Source of the DNA: Amaurobius ferox
Taxonomy: Eukaryota; Arthropoda; Arachnida; Araneae; Amaurobiidae
Direction: 5' to 3'
Assembly: GCA_951213105.1 (NCBI GenBank)
Contig: OX578142.1
Span: 3,240,649-3,304,648 of the forward strand
Length of the DNA stretch: 64,000 nucleotides
A program made the position numbers and the translations under genes. Each line of letters opens with the position of its first letter. Within the stretch, counting starts at the first letter, position 1. Under the pieces are notes generated by a model. That model searched no databases. It saw only the letters and a list, made by a program, of their open reading frames with translations, and was not told the DNA's origin. This document shows positions 22,644-36,490 of this stretch, one piece after another.

Positions 22644-23754
22644 GGAACCAACTGAAAAACTCTCGAACGGCTGGCATAAAAAGGATTATTTGTGCTCTCT
22701 TTTCTTCCTCTCGGTCTGCTCCTCGAGGCGTGCGCGCAAAGTCCGCAGTCGCGGACGGCCGCCCCTTTGCTTTTCCCAGTTTCGCGCGCAGCGCGAAACT
22801 GGGAAAAAGGCCCCTCCCCGCGGCCGGGAGCGACGGAGGGCTTCGCGCGCACGCCGAGAGGAGCAGACCGAGAGGAAGAAAAATAACGGGGAAGATAGGG
22901 GAGAAATAGAAAAAAATCTGAGAGAGGGAGAGCGTGAGCGAGCAGATCTGAAACACAATGCATATCAAAATGAAGGTATTTAAAAAGTGGACGTAGGGTT
23001 AAGCCCAGGGAAAATTTTCTCAGTTTTTCGATCCGGGGCTTAGTTTTCGAGATATTTTGATTTTTAAAGTTTATTATTTAAGAGTTAATTAAGGGGTCAA
23101 TTAATTATTTCGTCGTAACCCGTTCACACAATATACCGAATTAATCAGCACGATGAGAGGAGTCCGAATCTCTCAAAATCTCGCGCTTATGTGTCCTGAT
23201 ACAGTCAGAAATTATTGTAAAGGGAGTAGCCAATCAGAACTCTAATAATCTATTCGATTCGATTGCCAACTCGCAATCCAGATAAAGATGGTGCGAGGTC
23301 AGCTGATGACGTCAGAAACACAATATCTTGATCCAAAGACTCTTAATCCCCCGATGATATTTTCGATCAGCAAGAAACCTATTTGTGTGAAAATTCATCA
23401 GGAACGTGTTAAAATATACAACAAACAAGTGAAAACATTAGCTACCAGAATTTTTTTTAATTCCATGGAACTATGGTTTATATTTAAGGAATGATATATA
23501 TATATTGTAGTCCGCGATCGCATATTATGTATCTGATGCATTCTGCCTAAATGTTATCATTTGCTTAATCTGCTGGAGAAGGATTCGGGTTCGCATTCAT
23601 GGATCCTGGGTGTAGCTTAGTTATCAGACGTTTGCGGTGAACGTTTGAGGCGACGGCTACCTAGGCCTGACTCAATTGAGAAGTGAATGCTGGGCTCTAA
23701 TATTTTGGCTATTTTTTGGCAAAAAGTTAGGGCCCCATCTTTAATATTAATGTT
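22644..23754 (+). repeat. Satellite monomer #17 (1,111 bp)
   Basis: Variants gagggc, aaaaataac and gtgtta. Confidence 0.95.
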
Positions 23755-24851
23755 GGAACCAACTGAAAAACTCTCGAACGGCTGGCATAAAAAGGATTAT
23801 TTGTGCTCTCTTTTCTTCCTCTCGGTCTGCTCCTCGAGGCGTGCGCGCAAAGTCCGCAGTCGCGGACGGCCGCCCCTTTGCTTTTCCCAGTTTCGCGCGC
23901 AGCGCGAAACTGGGAAAAAGGCCCCTCCCCGCGGCCGGGAGCGACGGAGGACTTCGCGCGCACGCCGAGTGGAAGAAAAATAACGGGGAAGATAGGGGAG
24001 AAATAGAAAAAAATCTGAGAGAGGGAGAGCGTGAGCGAGCAGATCTGAAACACAATGCATATCAAAATGAAGGTATTTAAAAAGTGGACGTAGGGTTAAG
24101 CCCAGGGAAAATTTTCTCAGTTTTTCGATCCGGGGCTTAGTTTTCGAGATATTTTGATTTTTAAAGTTTATTATTTAAGAGTTAATTAAGGGGTCAATTA
24201 ATTATTTCGTCGTAACCCGTTCACACAATATACCGAATTAATCAGCACGATGAGAGGAGTCCGAATCTCTCAAAATCTCGCGTTTATGTGTCCTGATACA
24301 GTCAGAAATTATTGTAAAGGGAGTAGCCAATCAGAACTCTAATAATCTATTCGATTCGATTGCCAACTCGCAATCCAGATAAAGATGGTGCGAGGTCAGC
24401 TGATGACGTCAGAAACACAATATCTTGATCCAAAGACTCTTAATCCCCCGATGATATTTTCGATCAGCAAGAAACCTATTTGTGTGAAAATTCATCAGGA
24501 ACGTGCTAAAATATACAACAAACAAGTGAAAACATTAGCTACCAGAATTTTTTTTAATTCCATGGAACTATGGTTTATATTTAAGGAATGATATATATAT
24601 ATTGTAGTCCGCGATCGCATATTATGTATCTGATGCATTCTGCCTAAATGTTATCATTTGCTTAATCTGCTGGAGAAGGATTCGGGTTCGCATTCATGGA
24701 TCCTGGGTGTAGCTTAGTTATCAGACGTTTGCGGTGAACGTTTGAGGCGACGGCTACCTAGGCCTGACTCAATTGAGAAGTGAATGCTGGGCTCTAATAT
24801 TTTGGCTATTTTTTGGCAAAAAGTTAGGGCCCCATCTTTAATATTAATGTT
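23755..24851 (+). repeat. Satellite monomer #18 (1,097 bp)
   Basis: 14-bp deletion and gcgttta (24283). Confidence 0.95.
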
Positions 24852-26382
24852 GGAACCAACTGAAAAACTCTCGAACGGCTGGCATAAAAAGGATTATTTG
24901 TGCTCTCTTTTCTTCCTCTCGGTCTGCTCCTCGAGGCGTGCGCGCAAAGTCCGCAGTCGCGGACGGCCGCCCCTTTGCCTTTCCCAGTTTCGCGCGCAGC
25001 GCGAAACTGGGAAAAAGGCCCCTCCCCGCGGCCGGGAGCGACGGAGGACTTCGCGCGCACGCCGAGAGGAGCAGACCGAGAGGAAGAAAAAAACGGGGAA
25101 GATAGGGGAGAAATAGAAAAAAATCTGAGAGAGGGAGAGCGTGAGCGAGCAGATCTGAAACACAATGCATATCAAAATGAAGGTATTTAAAAAGTGGACG
25201 TAGGGTTAAGCCCAGGGAAAATTTTCTCAGTTTTTCGATCCGGGGCTTAGTTTTCGAGATATTTTGATTTTTAAAGTTTATTATTTAAGAGTTAATTAAG
25301 GGGTCAATTAATTATTTCGTCGTAACCCGTTCACACAATATACCGAATTAATCAGCACGATGAGAGGAGTCCGAATCTCTCAAAATCTCGCGCTTATGTG
25401 TCCTGATACAGTCAGAAATTATTGTAAAGGGAGTAGCCAATCAGAACTCTAATAATCTATTCGATTCGATTGCCAACTCGCAATCCAGATAAAGATGGTG
25501 CGAGGTCAGCTGATGACGTCAGAAACACAATATCTTGATCCAAAGACTCTTAATCCCCCGATGATATTTTCGATCAGCAAGAAACCTATTTGTGTGAAAA
25601 TTCATCAGGAACGTGCTAAAATATACAACAAACAAGTGAAAATTTTCTCAGTTTTTCGATCCGGGGCTTAGTTTTCGAGATATTTTGATTTTTAAAGTTT
25701 ATTATTTAAGAGTTAATTAAGGGGTCAATTAATTATTTCGTCGTAACCCGTTCACACAATATACCGAATTAATCAGCACGATGAGAGGAGTCCGAATCTC
25801 TCAAAATCTCGCGCTTATGTGTCCTGATACAGTCAGAAATTATTGTAAAGGGAGTAGCCAATCAGAACTCTAATAATCTATTCGATTCGATTGCCAACTC
25901 GCAATCCAGATAAAGATGGTGCGAGGTCAGCTGATGACGTCAGAATCACAATATCTTGATCCAAAGACTCTTAATCCCCCGATGATATTTTCGATCAGCA
26001 AGAAACCTATTTGTGTGAAAATTCATCAGGAACGTGCTAAAATATACAACAAACAAGTGAAAACATTAGCTACCAGAATTTTTTTTAATTCCATGGAACT
26101 ATGGTTTATATTTAAGGAATGATATATATATATTGTAGTCCGCGATCGCATATTATGTATCTGATGCATTCTGCCGAAATGTTATCATTTGCTTAATCTG
26201 CTGGAGAAGGATTCGGGTTCGCATTCATGGATCCTGGGTGTAGCTTAGTTATCAGACGTTTGCGGTGAACGTTTGAGGCGACGGCTACCTAGGCCTGACT
26301 CAATTGAGAAGTGAATGCTGGGCTCTAATATTTTGGCTATTTTTTGGCAAAAAGTTAGGGCCCCATCTTTAATATTAATGTT
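24852..26382 (+). repeat. Satellite monomer #19 (1,531 bp)
   Basis: Duplication at 25222-26063; gccttt, seven-A run, gaatca. Confidence 0.95.
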
Positions 26383-27479
26383 GGAACCAACTGAAAAACT
26401 CTCGAACGGCTGGCATAAAAAGGATTATTTGTGCTCTCTTTTCTTCCTCTCGGTCTGCTCCTCGAGGCGTGCGCGCAAAGTCCGCAGTCGCGGACGGCCG
26501 CCCCTTTGCTTTTCCCAGTTTCGCGCGCAGCGCGAAACTGGGAAAAAGGCCCCTCCCCGCGGCCGGGAGCGACGGAGGACTTCGCGCGCACGCCGAGTGG
26601 AAGAAAAATAACGGGGAAGATAGGGGAGAAATAGAAAAAAATCTGAGAGAGGGAGAGCGTGAGCGAGCAGATCTGAAACACAATGCATATCAAAATGAAG
26701 GTATTTAAAAAGTGGACGTAGGGTTAAGCCCAGGGAAAATTTTCTCAGTTTTTCGATCCGGGGCTTAGTTTTCGAGATATTTTGATTTTTAAAGTTTATT
26801 ATTTAAGAGTTAATTAAGGGGTCAATTAATTATTTCGTCGTAACCCGTTCACACAATATACCGAATTAATCAGCACGATGAGAGGAGTCCGAATCTCTCA
26901 AAATCTCGCGCTTATGTGTCCTGATACAGTCAGAAATTATTGTAAAGGGAGTAGCCAATCAGAACTCTAATAATCTATTCGATTCGATTGCCAACTCGCA
27001 ATCCAGATAAAGATGGTGCGAGGTCAGCTGATGACGTCAGAAACACAATATCTTGATCCAAAGACTCTTAATCCCCCGATGATATTTTCGATCAGCAAGA
27101 AACCTATTTGTGTGAAAATTCATCAGGAACGTGCTAAAATATACAACAAACAAGTGAAAACATTAGCTACCAGAATTTTTTTTAATTCCATGGAACTATG
27201 GTTTATATTTAAGGAATGATATATATATATTGTAGTCCGCGATCGCATATTATGTATCTGATGCATTCTGCCTAAATGTTATCATTTGCTTAATCTGCTG
27301 GAGAAGGATTCGGGTTCGCATTCATGGATCCTGGGTGTAGCTTAGTTATCAGACGTTTGCGGTGAACGTTTGAGGCGACGGCTACCTAGGCCTGACTCAA
27401 TTGAGAAGTGAATGCTGGGCTCTAATATTTTGGCTATTTTTTGGCAAAAAGTTAGGGCCCCATCTTTAATATTAATGTT
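26383..27479 (+). repeat. Satellite monomer #20 (1,097 bp)
   Basis: 14-bp deletion form with gcgctta, so nearer #6 than #18. Confidence 0.95.
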
Positions 27480-28590
27480 GGAACCAACTGAAAAACTCTC
27501 GAACGGCTGGCATAAAAAGGATTATTTGTGCTCTCTTTTCTTCCTCTCGGTCTGCTCCTCGAGGCGTGCGCGCAAAGTCCGCAGTCGCGGACGGCCGCCC
27601 CTTTGCTTTTCCCAGTTTCGCGCGCAGCGCGAAACTGGGAAAAAGGCCCCTCCCCGCGGCCGGGAGCGACGGAGGACTTCGCGCCCACGCCGAGAGGAGC
27701 AGACCGAGAGGAAGAAAAAAAACGGGGAAGATAGGGAAGAAATAGAAAAAAATCTGAGAGAGGGAGAGCGTGAGCGAGCAGATCTGAAACACAATGCATA
27801 TCAAAATGAAGGTATTTAAAAAGTAGACGTAGGGTTAAGCCCAGGGAAAATTTTCTCAGTTTTTCGATCCGGGGCTTAGTTTTCGAGATATTTTGATTTT
27901 TAAAGTTTATTATTTAAGAGTTAATTAAGGGGTCAATTAATTATTTCGTCGTAACCCGTTCACACAATATACCGAATTAATCAGCACGATGAGAGGAGTC
28001 CGAATCTCTCAAAATCTCGCGCTTATGTGTCCTGATACAGTCAGAAATTATTGTAAAGGGAGTAGCCAATCAGAACTCTAATAATCTATTCGATTCGATT
28101 GCCAACTCGCAATCCAGATAAAGATGGTGCGAGGTCAGCTGATGACGTCAGAAACACAATATCTTGATCCAAAGACTCTTAATCCCCCGATGATATTTTC
28201 GATCAGCAAGAAACCTATTTGTGTGAAAATTCATCAGGAACGTGCTAAAATATACAACAAACAAGTGAAAACATTAGCTACCAGAATTTTTTTTAATTCC
28301 ATGGAACTATGGTTTATATTTAAGGAATGATATATATATATTGTAGTCCGCGATCGCATATTATGTATCTGATGCATTCTGCCTAAATGTTATCATTTGC
28401 TTAATCTGCTGGAGAAGGATTCGGGTTCGCATTCATGGATCCTGGGTGTAGCTTAGTTATCAGACGTTTGCGGTGAACGTTTGAGGCGACGGCTACCTAG
28501 GCCTGACTCAATTGAGAAGTGAATGCTGGGCTCTAATATTTTGGCTATTTTTTGGCAAAAAGTTAGGGCCCCATCTTTAATATTAATGTT
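27480..28590 (+). repeat. Satellite monomer #21 (1,111 bp)
   Basis: Variants gctctctttt with cgcgcccacg and agggaag. Private G to A at 27825. Confidence 0.95.
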
Positions 28591-30122
28591 GGAACCAACT
28601 GAAAAACTCTCGAACGGCTGGCATAAAAAGGATTATTTGTGATCCCTTTTCTTCCTCTCGGTCTGCTCCTCGAGGCGTGCGCGCAAAGTCCGCAGTCGCG
28701 GACGGCCGCCCCTTTGCTTTTCCCAGTTTCGCGCGCAGCGCGAAACTGGGAAAAAGGCCCCTCCCCGCGGCCGGGAGCGACGGAGGACTTCGCGCCCACG
28801 CCGAGAGGAGCAGACCGAGAGGAAGAAAAAAAACGGGGAAGATAGGGAAGAAATAGAAAAAAATCTGAGAGAGGGAGAGCGTGAGCGAGCAGATCTGAAA
28901 CACAATGCATATCAAAATGAAGGTATTTAAAAAGTGGACGTAGGGTTAAGCCCAGGGAAAATTTTCTCAGTTTTTCGATCCGGGGCTTAGTTTTCGAGAT
29001 ATTTTGATTTTTAAAGTTTATTATTTAAGAGTTAATTAAGGGGTCAATTAATTATTTCGTCGTAACCCGTTCACACAATATACCGAATTAATCAGCACGA
29101 TGAGAGGAGTCCGAATCTCTCAAAATCTCGCGCTTATGTGTCCTGATACAGTCAGAAATTATTGTAAAGGGAGTAGCCAATCAGAACTCTAATAATCTAT
29201 TCGATTCGATTGCCAACTCGCAATCCAGATAAAGATGGTGCGAGGTCAGCTGATGACGTCAGAAACACAATATCTTGATCCAAAGACTCTTAATCCCCCG
29301 ATGATATTTTCGATCAGCAAGAAACCTATTTGTGTGAAAATTCATCAGGAACGTGCTAAAATATACAACAAACAAGTGAAAATTTTCTCAGTTTTTCGAT
29401 CCGGGGCTTAGTTTTCGAGATATTTTGATTTTTAAAGTTTATTATTTAAGAGTTAATTAAGGGGTCAATTAATTATTTCGTCGTAACCCGTTCACACAAT
29501 ATACCGAATTAATCAGCACGATGAGAGGAGTCCGAATCTCTCAAAATCTCGCGCTTATGTGTCCTGATACAGTCAGAAATTATTGTAAAGGGAGTAGCCA
29601 ATCAGAACTCTAATAATCTATTCGATTCGATTGCCAACTCGCAATCCAGATAAAGATGGTGCGAGGTCAGCTGATGACGTCAGAATCACAATATCTTGAT
29701 CCAAAGACTCTTAATCCCCCGATGATATTTTCGATCAGCAAGAAACCTATTTGTGTGAAAATTCATCAGGAACGTGCTAAAATATACAACAAACAAGTGA
29801 AAACATTAGCTACCAGAATTTTTTTTAATTCCATGGAACTATGGTTTATATTTAAGGAATGATATATATATATTGTAGTCCGCGATCGCATATTATGTAT
29901 CTGATGCATTCTGCCGAAATGTTATCATTTGCTTAATCTGCTGGAGAAGGATTCGGGTTCGCATTCATGGATCCTGGGTGTAGCTTAGTTATCAGACGTT
30001 TGCGGTGAACGTTTGAGGCGACGGCTACCTAGGCCTGACTCAATTGAGAAGTGAATGCTGGGCTCTAATATTTTGGCTATTTTTTGGCAAAAAGTTAGGG
30101 CCCCATCTTTAATATTAATGTT
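28591..30122 (+). repeat. Satellite monomer #22 (1,532 bp)
   Basis: Duplication at 28962-29803; gatccctttt, cgcgcccacg, gaatca and ccgaaat. Confidence 0.95.
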
Positions 30123-31233
30123 GGAACCAACTGAAAAACTCTCGAACGGCTGGCATAAAAAGGATTATTTGTGCTCTCTTTTCTTCCTCTCGGTCTGCTC
30201 CTCGAGGCGTGCGCGCAAAGTCCGCAGTCGCGGACGGCCGCCCCTTTGCTTTTCCCAGTTTCGCGCGCAGCGCGAAACTGGGAAAAAGGCCCCTCCCCGC
30301 GGCCGGGAGCGACGGAGGACTTCGCGCGCACGCCGAGAGGAGCAGACCGAGAGGAAGAAAAATAACGGGGAAGATAGGGGAGAAATAGAAAAAAATCTGA
30401 GAGAGGGAGAGCGTGAGCGAGCAGATCTGAAACACAATGCATATCAAAATGAAGGTATTTAAAAAGTGGACGTAGGGTTAAGCCCAGGGAAAATTTTCTC
30501 AGTTTTTCGATCCGGGGCTTAGTTTTCGAGATATTTTGATTTTTAAAGTTTATTATTTAAGAGTTAATTAAGGGGTCAATTAATTATTTCGTCGTAACCC
30601 GTTCACACAATATACCGAATTAATCAGCACGATGAGAGGAGTCCGAATCTCTCAAAATCTCGCGCTTATGTGTCCTGATACAGTCAGAAATTATTGTAAA
30701 GGGAGTAGCCAATCAGAACTCTAATAATCTATTCGATTCGATTGCCAACTCGCAATCCAGATAAAGATGGTGCGAGGTCAGCTGATGACGTCAGAAACAC
30801 AATATCTTGATCCAAAGACTCTTAATCCCCCGATGATATTTTCGATCAGCAAGAAACCTATTTGTGTGAAAATTCATCAGGAACGTGTTAAAATATACAA
30901 CAAACAAGTGAAAACATTAGCTACCAGAATTTTTTTTAATTCCATGGAACTATGGTTTATATTTAAGGAATGATATATATATATTGTAGTCCGCGATCGC
31001 ATATTATGTATCTGATGCATTCTGCCTAAATGTTATCATTTGCTTAATCTGCTGGAGAAGGATTCGGGTTCGCATTCATGGATCCTGGGTGTAGCTTAGT
31101 TATCAGACGTTTGCGGTGAACGTTTGAGGCGACGGCTACCTAGGCCTGACTCAATTGAGAAGTGAATGCTGGGCTCTAATATTTTGGCTATTTTTTGGCA
31201 AAAAGTTAGGGCCCCATCTTTAATATTAATGTT
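30123..31233 (+). repeat. Satellite monomer #23 (1,111 bp)
   Basis: Variants aaaaataac and gtgtta but gaggac, unlike the gagggc of #9, #11, #14 and #17. Confidence 0.95.
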
Positions 31234-32765
31234 GGAACCAACTGAAAAACTCTCGAACGGCTGGCATAAAAAGGATTATTTGTGCTCTCTTTTCTTCCTC
31301 TCGGTCTGCTCCTCGAGGCGTGCGCGCAAAGTCCGCAGTCGCGGACGGCCGCCCCTTTGCTTTTCCCAGTTTCGCGCGCAGCGCGAAACTGGGAAAAAGG
31401 CCCCTCCCCGCGGCCGGGAGCGACGGAGGACTTCGCGCGCACGCCGAGAGGAGCAGACCGAGAGGAAGAAAAAAAACGGGGAAGATAGGGGAGAAATAGA
31501 AAAAAATCTGAGAGAGGGAGAGCGTGAGCGAGCAGATCTGAAACACAATGCATATCAAAATGAAGGTATTTAAAAAGTGGACGTAGGGTTAAGCCCAGGG
31601 AAAATTTTCTCAGTTTTTCGATCCGGGGCTTAGTTTTCGAGATATTTTGATTTTTAAAGTTTATTATTTAAGAGTTAATTAAGGGGTCAATTAATTATTT
31701 CGTCGTAACCCGTTCACACAATATACCGAATTAATCAGCACGATGAGAGGAGTCCGAATCTCTCAAAATCTCGCGCTTATGTGTCCTGATACAGTCAGAA
31801 ATTATTGTAAAGGGAGTAGCCAATCAGAACTCTAATAATCTATTCGATTCGATTGCCAACTCGCAATCCAGATAAAGATGGTGCGAGGTCAGCTGATGAC
31901 GTCAGAAACACAATATCTTGATCCAAAGACTCTTAATCCCCCGATGATATTTTCGATCAGCAAGAAACCTATTTGTGTGAAAATTCATCAGGAACGTGCT
32001 AAAATATACAACAAACAAGTGAAAATTTTCTCAGTTTTTCGATCCGGGGCTTAGTTTTCGAGATATTTTGATTTTTAAAGTTTATTATTTAAGAGTTAAT
32101 TAAGGGGTCAATTAATTATTTCGTCGTAACCCGTTCACACAATATACCGAATTAATCAGCACGATGAGAGGAGTCCGAATCTCTCAAAATCTCGCGCTTA
32201 TGTGTCCTGATACAGTCAGAAATTATTGTAAAGGGAGTAGCCAATCAGAACTCTAATAATCTATTCGATTCGATTGCCAACTCGCAATCCAGATAAAGAT
32301 GGTGCGAGGTCAGCTGATGACGTCAGAATCACAATATCTTGATCCAAAGACTCTTAATCCCCCGATGATATTTTCGATCAGCAAGAAACCTATTTGTGTG
32401 AAAATTCATCAGGAACGTGCTAAAATATACAACAAACAAGTGAAAACATTAGCTACCAGAATTTTTTTTAATTCCATGGAACTATGGTTTATATTTAAGG
32501 AATGATATATATATATTGTAGTCCGCGATCGCATATTATGTATCTGATGCATTCTGCCGAAATGTTATCATTTGCTTAATCTGCTGGAGAAGGATTCGGG
32601 TTCGCATTCATGGATCCTGGGTGTAGCTTAGTTATCAGACGTTTGCGGTGAACGTTTGAGGCGACGGCTACCTAGGCCTGACTCAATTGAGAAGTGAATG
32701 CTGGGCTCTAATATTTTGGCTATTTTTTGGCAAAAAGTTAGGGCCCCATCTTTAATATTAATGTT
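31234..32765 (+). repeat. Satellite monomer #24 (1,532 bp)
   Basis: Duplication at 31605-32446 in a cgcgcgcacg, eight-A background; gaatca. Not assigned to a HOR. Confidence 0.95.
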
Positions 32766-33862
32766 GGAACCAACTGAAAAACTCTCGAACGGCTGGCATA
32801 AAAAGGATTATTTGTGCTCTCTTTTCTTCCTCTCGGTCTGCTCCTCGAGGCGTGCGCGCAAAGTCCGCAGTCGCGGACGGCCGCCCCTTTGCTTTTCCCA
32901 GTTTCGCGCGCAGCGCGAAACTGGGAAAAAGGCCCCTCCCCGCGGCCGGGAGCGACGGAGGACTTCGCGCGCACGCCGAGTGGAAGAAAAATAACGGGGA
33001 AGATAGGGGAGAAATAGAAAAAAATCTGAGAGAGGGAGAGCGTGAGCGAGCAGATCTGAAACACAATGCATATCAAAATGAAGGTATTTAAAAAGTGGAC
33101 GTAGGGTTAAGCCCAGGGAAAATTTTCTCAGTTTTTCGATCCGGGGCTTAGTTTTCGAGATATTTTGATTTTTAAAGTTTATTATTTAAGAGTTAATTAA
33201 GGGGTCAATTAATTATTTCGTCGTAACCCGTTCACACAATATACCGAATTAATCAGCACGATGAGAGGAGTCCGAATCTCTCAAAATCTCGCGCTTATGT
33301 GTCCTGATACAGTCAGAAATTATTGTAAAGGGAGTAGCCAATCAGAACTCTAATAATCTATTCGATTCGATTGCCAACTCGCAATCCAGATAAAGATGGT
33401 GCGAGGTCAGCTGATGACGTCAGAAACACAATATCTTGATCCAAAGACTCTTAATCCCCCGATGATATTTTCGATCAGCAAGAAACCTATTTGTGTGAAA
33501 ATTCATCAGGAACGTGCTAAAATATACAACAAACAAGTGAAAACATTAGCTACCAGAATTTTTTTTAATTCCATGGAACTATGGTTTATATTTAAGGAAT
33601 GATATATATATATTGTAGTCCGCGATCGCATATTATGTATCTGATGCATTCTGCCTAAATGTTATCATTTGCTTAATCTGCTGGAGAAGGATTCGGGTTC
33701 GCATTCATGGATCCTGGGTGTAGCTTAGTTATCAGACGTTTGCGGTGAACGTTTGAGGCGACGGCTACCTAGGCCTGACTCAATTGAGAAGTGAATGCTG
33801 GGCTCTAATATTTTGGCTATTTTTTGGCAAAAAGTTAGGGCCCCATCTTTAATATTAATGTT
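32766..33862 (+). repeat. Satellite monomer #25 (1,097 bp)
   Basis: 14-bp deletion form; gaaaca and cctaaat. Not assigned to a HOR. Confidence 0.95.
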
Positions 33863-35393
33863 GGAACCAACTGAAAAACTCTCGAACGGCTGGCATAAAA
33901 AGGATTATTTGTGCTCTCTTTTCTTCCTCTCGGTCTGCTCCTCGAGGCGTGCGCGCAAAGTCCGCAGTCGCGGACGGCCGCCCCTTTGCCTTTCCCAGTT
34001 TCGCGCGCAGCGCGAAACTGGGAAAAAGGCCCCTCCCCGCGGCCGGGAGCGACGGAGGACTTCGCGCGCACGCCGAGAGGAGCAGACCGAGAGGAAGAAA
34101 AAAACGGGGAAGATAGGGGAGAAATAGAAAAAAATCTGAGAGAGGGAGAGCGTGAGCGAGCAGATCTGAAACACAATGCATATCAAAATGAAGGTATTTA
34201 AAAAGTGGACGTAGGGTTAAGCCCAGGGAAAATTTTCTCAGTTTTTCGATCCGGGGCTTAGTTTTCGAGATATTTTGATTTTTAAAGTTTATTATTTAAG
34301 AGTTAATTAAGGGGTCAATTAATTATTTCGTCGTAACCCGTTCACACAATATACCGAATTAATCAGCACGATGAGAGGAGTCCGAATCTCTCAAAATCTC
34401 GCGCTTATGTGTCCTGATACAGTCAGAAATTATTGTAAAGGGAGTAGCCAATCAGAACTCTAATAATCTATTCGATTCGATTGCCAACTCGCAATCCAGA
34501 TAAAGATGGTGCGAGGTCAGCTGATGACGTCAGAAACACAATATCTTGATCCAAAGACTCTTAATCCCCCGATGATATTTTCGATCAGCAAGAAACCTAT
34601 TTGTGTGAAAATTCATCAGGAACGTGCTAAAATATACAACAAACAAGTGAAAATTTTCTCAGTTTTTCGATCCGGGGCTTAGTTTTCGAGATATTTTGAT
34701 TTTTAAAGTTTATTATTTAAGAGTTAATTAAGGGGTCAATTAATTATTTCGTCGTAACCCGTTCACACAATATACCGAATTAATCAGCACGATGAGAGGA
34801 GTCCGAATCTCTCAAAATCTCGCGCTTATGTGTCCTGATACAGTCAGAAATTATTGTAAAGGGAGTAGCCAATCAGAACTCTAATAATCTATTCGATTCG
34901 ATTGCCAACTCGCAATCCAGATAAAGATGGTGCGAGGTCAGCTGATGACGTCAGAATCACAATATCTTGATCCAAAGACTCTTAATCCCCCGATGATATT
35001 TTCGATCAGCAAGAAACCTATTTGTGTGAAAATTCATCAGGAACGTGCTAAAATATACAACAAACAAGTGAAAACATTAGCTACCAGAATTTTTTTTAAT
35101 TCCATGGAACTATGGTTTATATTTAAGGAATGATATATATATATTGTAGTCCGCGATCGCATATTATGTATCTGATGCATTCTGCCGAAATGTTATCATT
35201 TGCTTAATCTGCTGGAGAAGGATTCGGGTTCGCATTCATGGATCCTGGGTGTAGCTTAGTTATCAGACGTTTGCGGTGAACGTTTGAGGCGACGGCTACC
35301 TAGGCCTGACTCAATTGAGAAGTGAATGCTGGGCTCTAATATTTTGGCTATTTTTTGGCAAAAAGTTAGGGCCCCATCTTTAATATTAATGTT
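33863..35393 (+). repeat. Satellite monomer #26 (1,531 bp)
   Basis: Duplication at 34233-35074; gccttt and seven-A run; gaatca. Confidence 0.95.
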
Positions 35394-36490
35394 GGAACCA
35401 ACTGAAAAACTCTCGAACGGCTGGCATAAAAAGGATTATTTGTGCTCTCTTTTCTTCCTCTCGGTCTGCTCCTCGAGGCGTGCGCGCAAAGTCCGCAGTC
35501 GCGGACGGCCGCCCCTTTGCTTTTCCCAGTTTCGCGCGCAGCGCGAAACTGGGAAAAAGGCCCCTCCCCGCGGCCGGGAGCGACGGAGGACTTCGCGCGC
35601 ACGCCGAGTGGAAGAAAAATAACGGGGAAGATAGGGGAGAAATAGAAAAAAATCTGAGAGAGGGAGAGCGTGAGCGAGCAGATCTGAAACACAATGCATA
35701 TCAAAATGAAGGTATTTAAAAAGTGGACGTAGGGTTAAGCCCAGGGAAAATTTTCTCAGTTTTTCGATCCGGGGCTTAGTTTTCGAGATATTTTGATTTT
35801 TAAAGTTTATTATTTAAGAGTTAATTAAGGGGTCAATTAATTATTTCGTCGTAACCCGTTCACACAATATACCGAATTAATCAGCACGATGAGAGGAGTC
35901 CGAATCTCTCAAAATCTCGCGCTTATGTGTCCTGATACAGTCAGAAATTATTGTAAAGGGAGTAGCCAATCAGAACTCTAATAATCTATTCGATTCGATT
36001 GCCAACTCGCAATCCAGATAAAGATGGTGCGAGGTCAGCTGATGACGTCAGAAACACAATATCTTGATCCAAAGACTCTTAATCCCCCGATGATATTTTC
36101 GATCAGCAAGAAACCTATTTGTGTGAAAATTCATCAGGAACGTGCTAAAATATACAACAAACAAGTGAAAACATTAGCTACCAGAATTTTTTTTAATTCC
36201 ATGGAACTATGGTTTATATTTAAGGAATGATATATATATATTGTAGTCCGCGATCGCATATTATGTATCTGATGCATTCTGCCTAAATGTTATCATTTGC
36301 TTAATCTGCTGGAGAAGGATTCGGGTTCGCATTCATGGATCCTGGGTGTAGCTTAGTTATCAGACGTTTGCGGTGAACGTTTGAGGCGACGGCTACCTAG
36401 GCCTGACTCAATTGAGAAGTGAATGCTGGGCTCTAATATTTTGGCTATTTTTTGGCAAAAAGTTAGGGCCCCATCTTTAATATTAATGTT
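35394..36490 (+). repeat. Satellite monomer #27 (1,097 bp)
   Basis: 14-bp deletion form. Confidence 0.95.

Larger units (their letters stand above)
12752..26382 (+). repeat. HOR block, 3,739/3,740-bp period (monomers #11-#19)
   Basis: There are three tandem three-monomer units: #11-#13 (12752-18904, including the 2,413-bp insertion), #14-#16 (18905-22643) and #17-#19 (22644-26382). In each, the first monomer has gagggc and gtgtta. The second has the 14-bp deletion and gcgttta (C to T at 14391, 20544 and 24283). The third has the 421-bp duplication. The third member is not identical throughout: #13 is the gatccctttt, eight-A type, whereas #16 and #19 are the gccttt, seven-A type. Confidence 0.9.
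24852..31233 (+). repeat. Third, rotated copy of the 6,382-bp HOR (#19-#23)
   Basis: Monomer lengths 1,531, 1,097, 1,111, 1,532 and 1,111 reproduce the order of #5-#9. Monomer starts are offset from 4852-11233 by exactly 20,000 bases. Variants are mostly shared, but #21 has cgcgcccacg and agggaag where #7 does not, and #23 has gaggac where #9 has gagggc, so the block is a mosaic. It overlaps the end of the 3.7-kb HOR block at #19. Confidence 0.8.
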
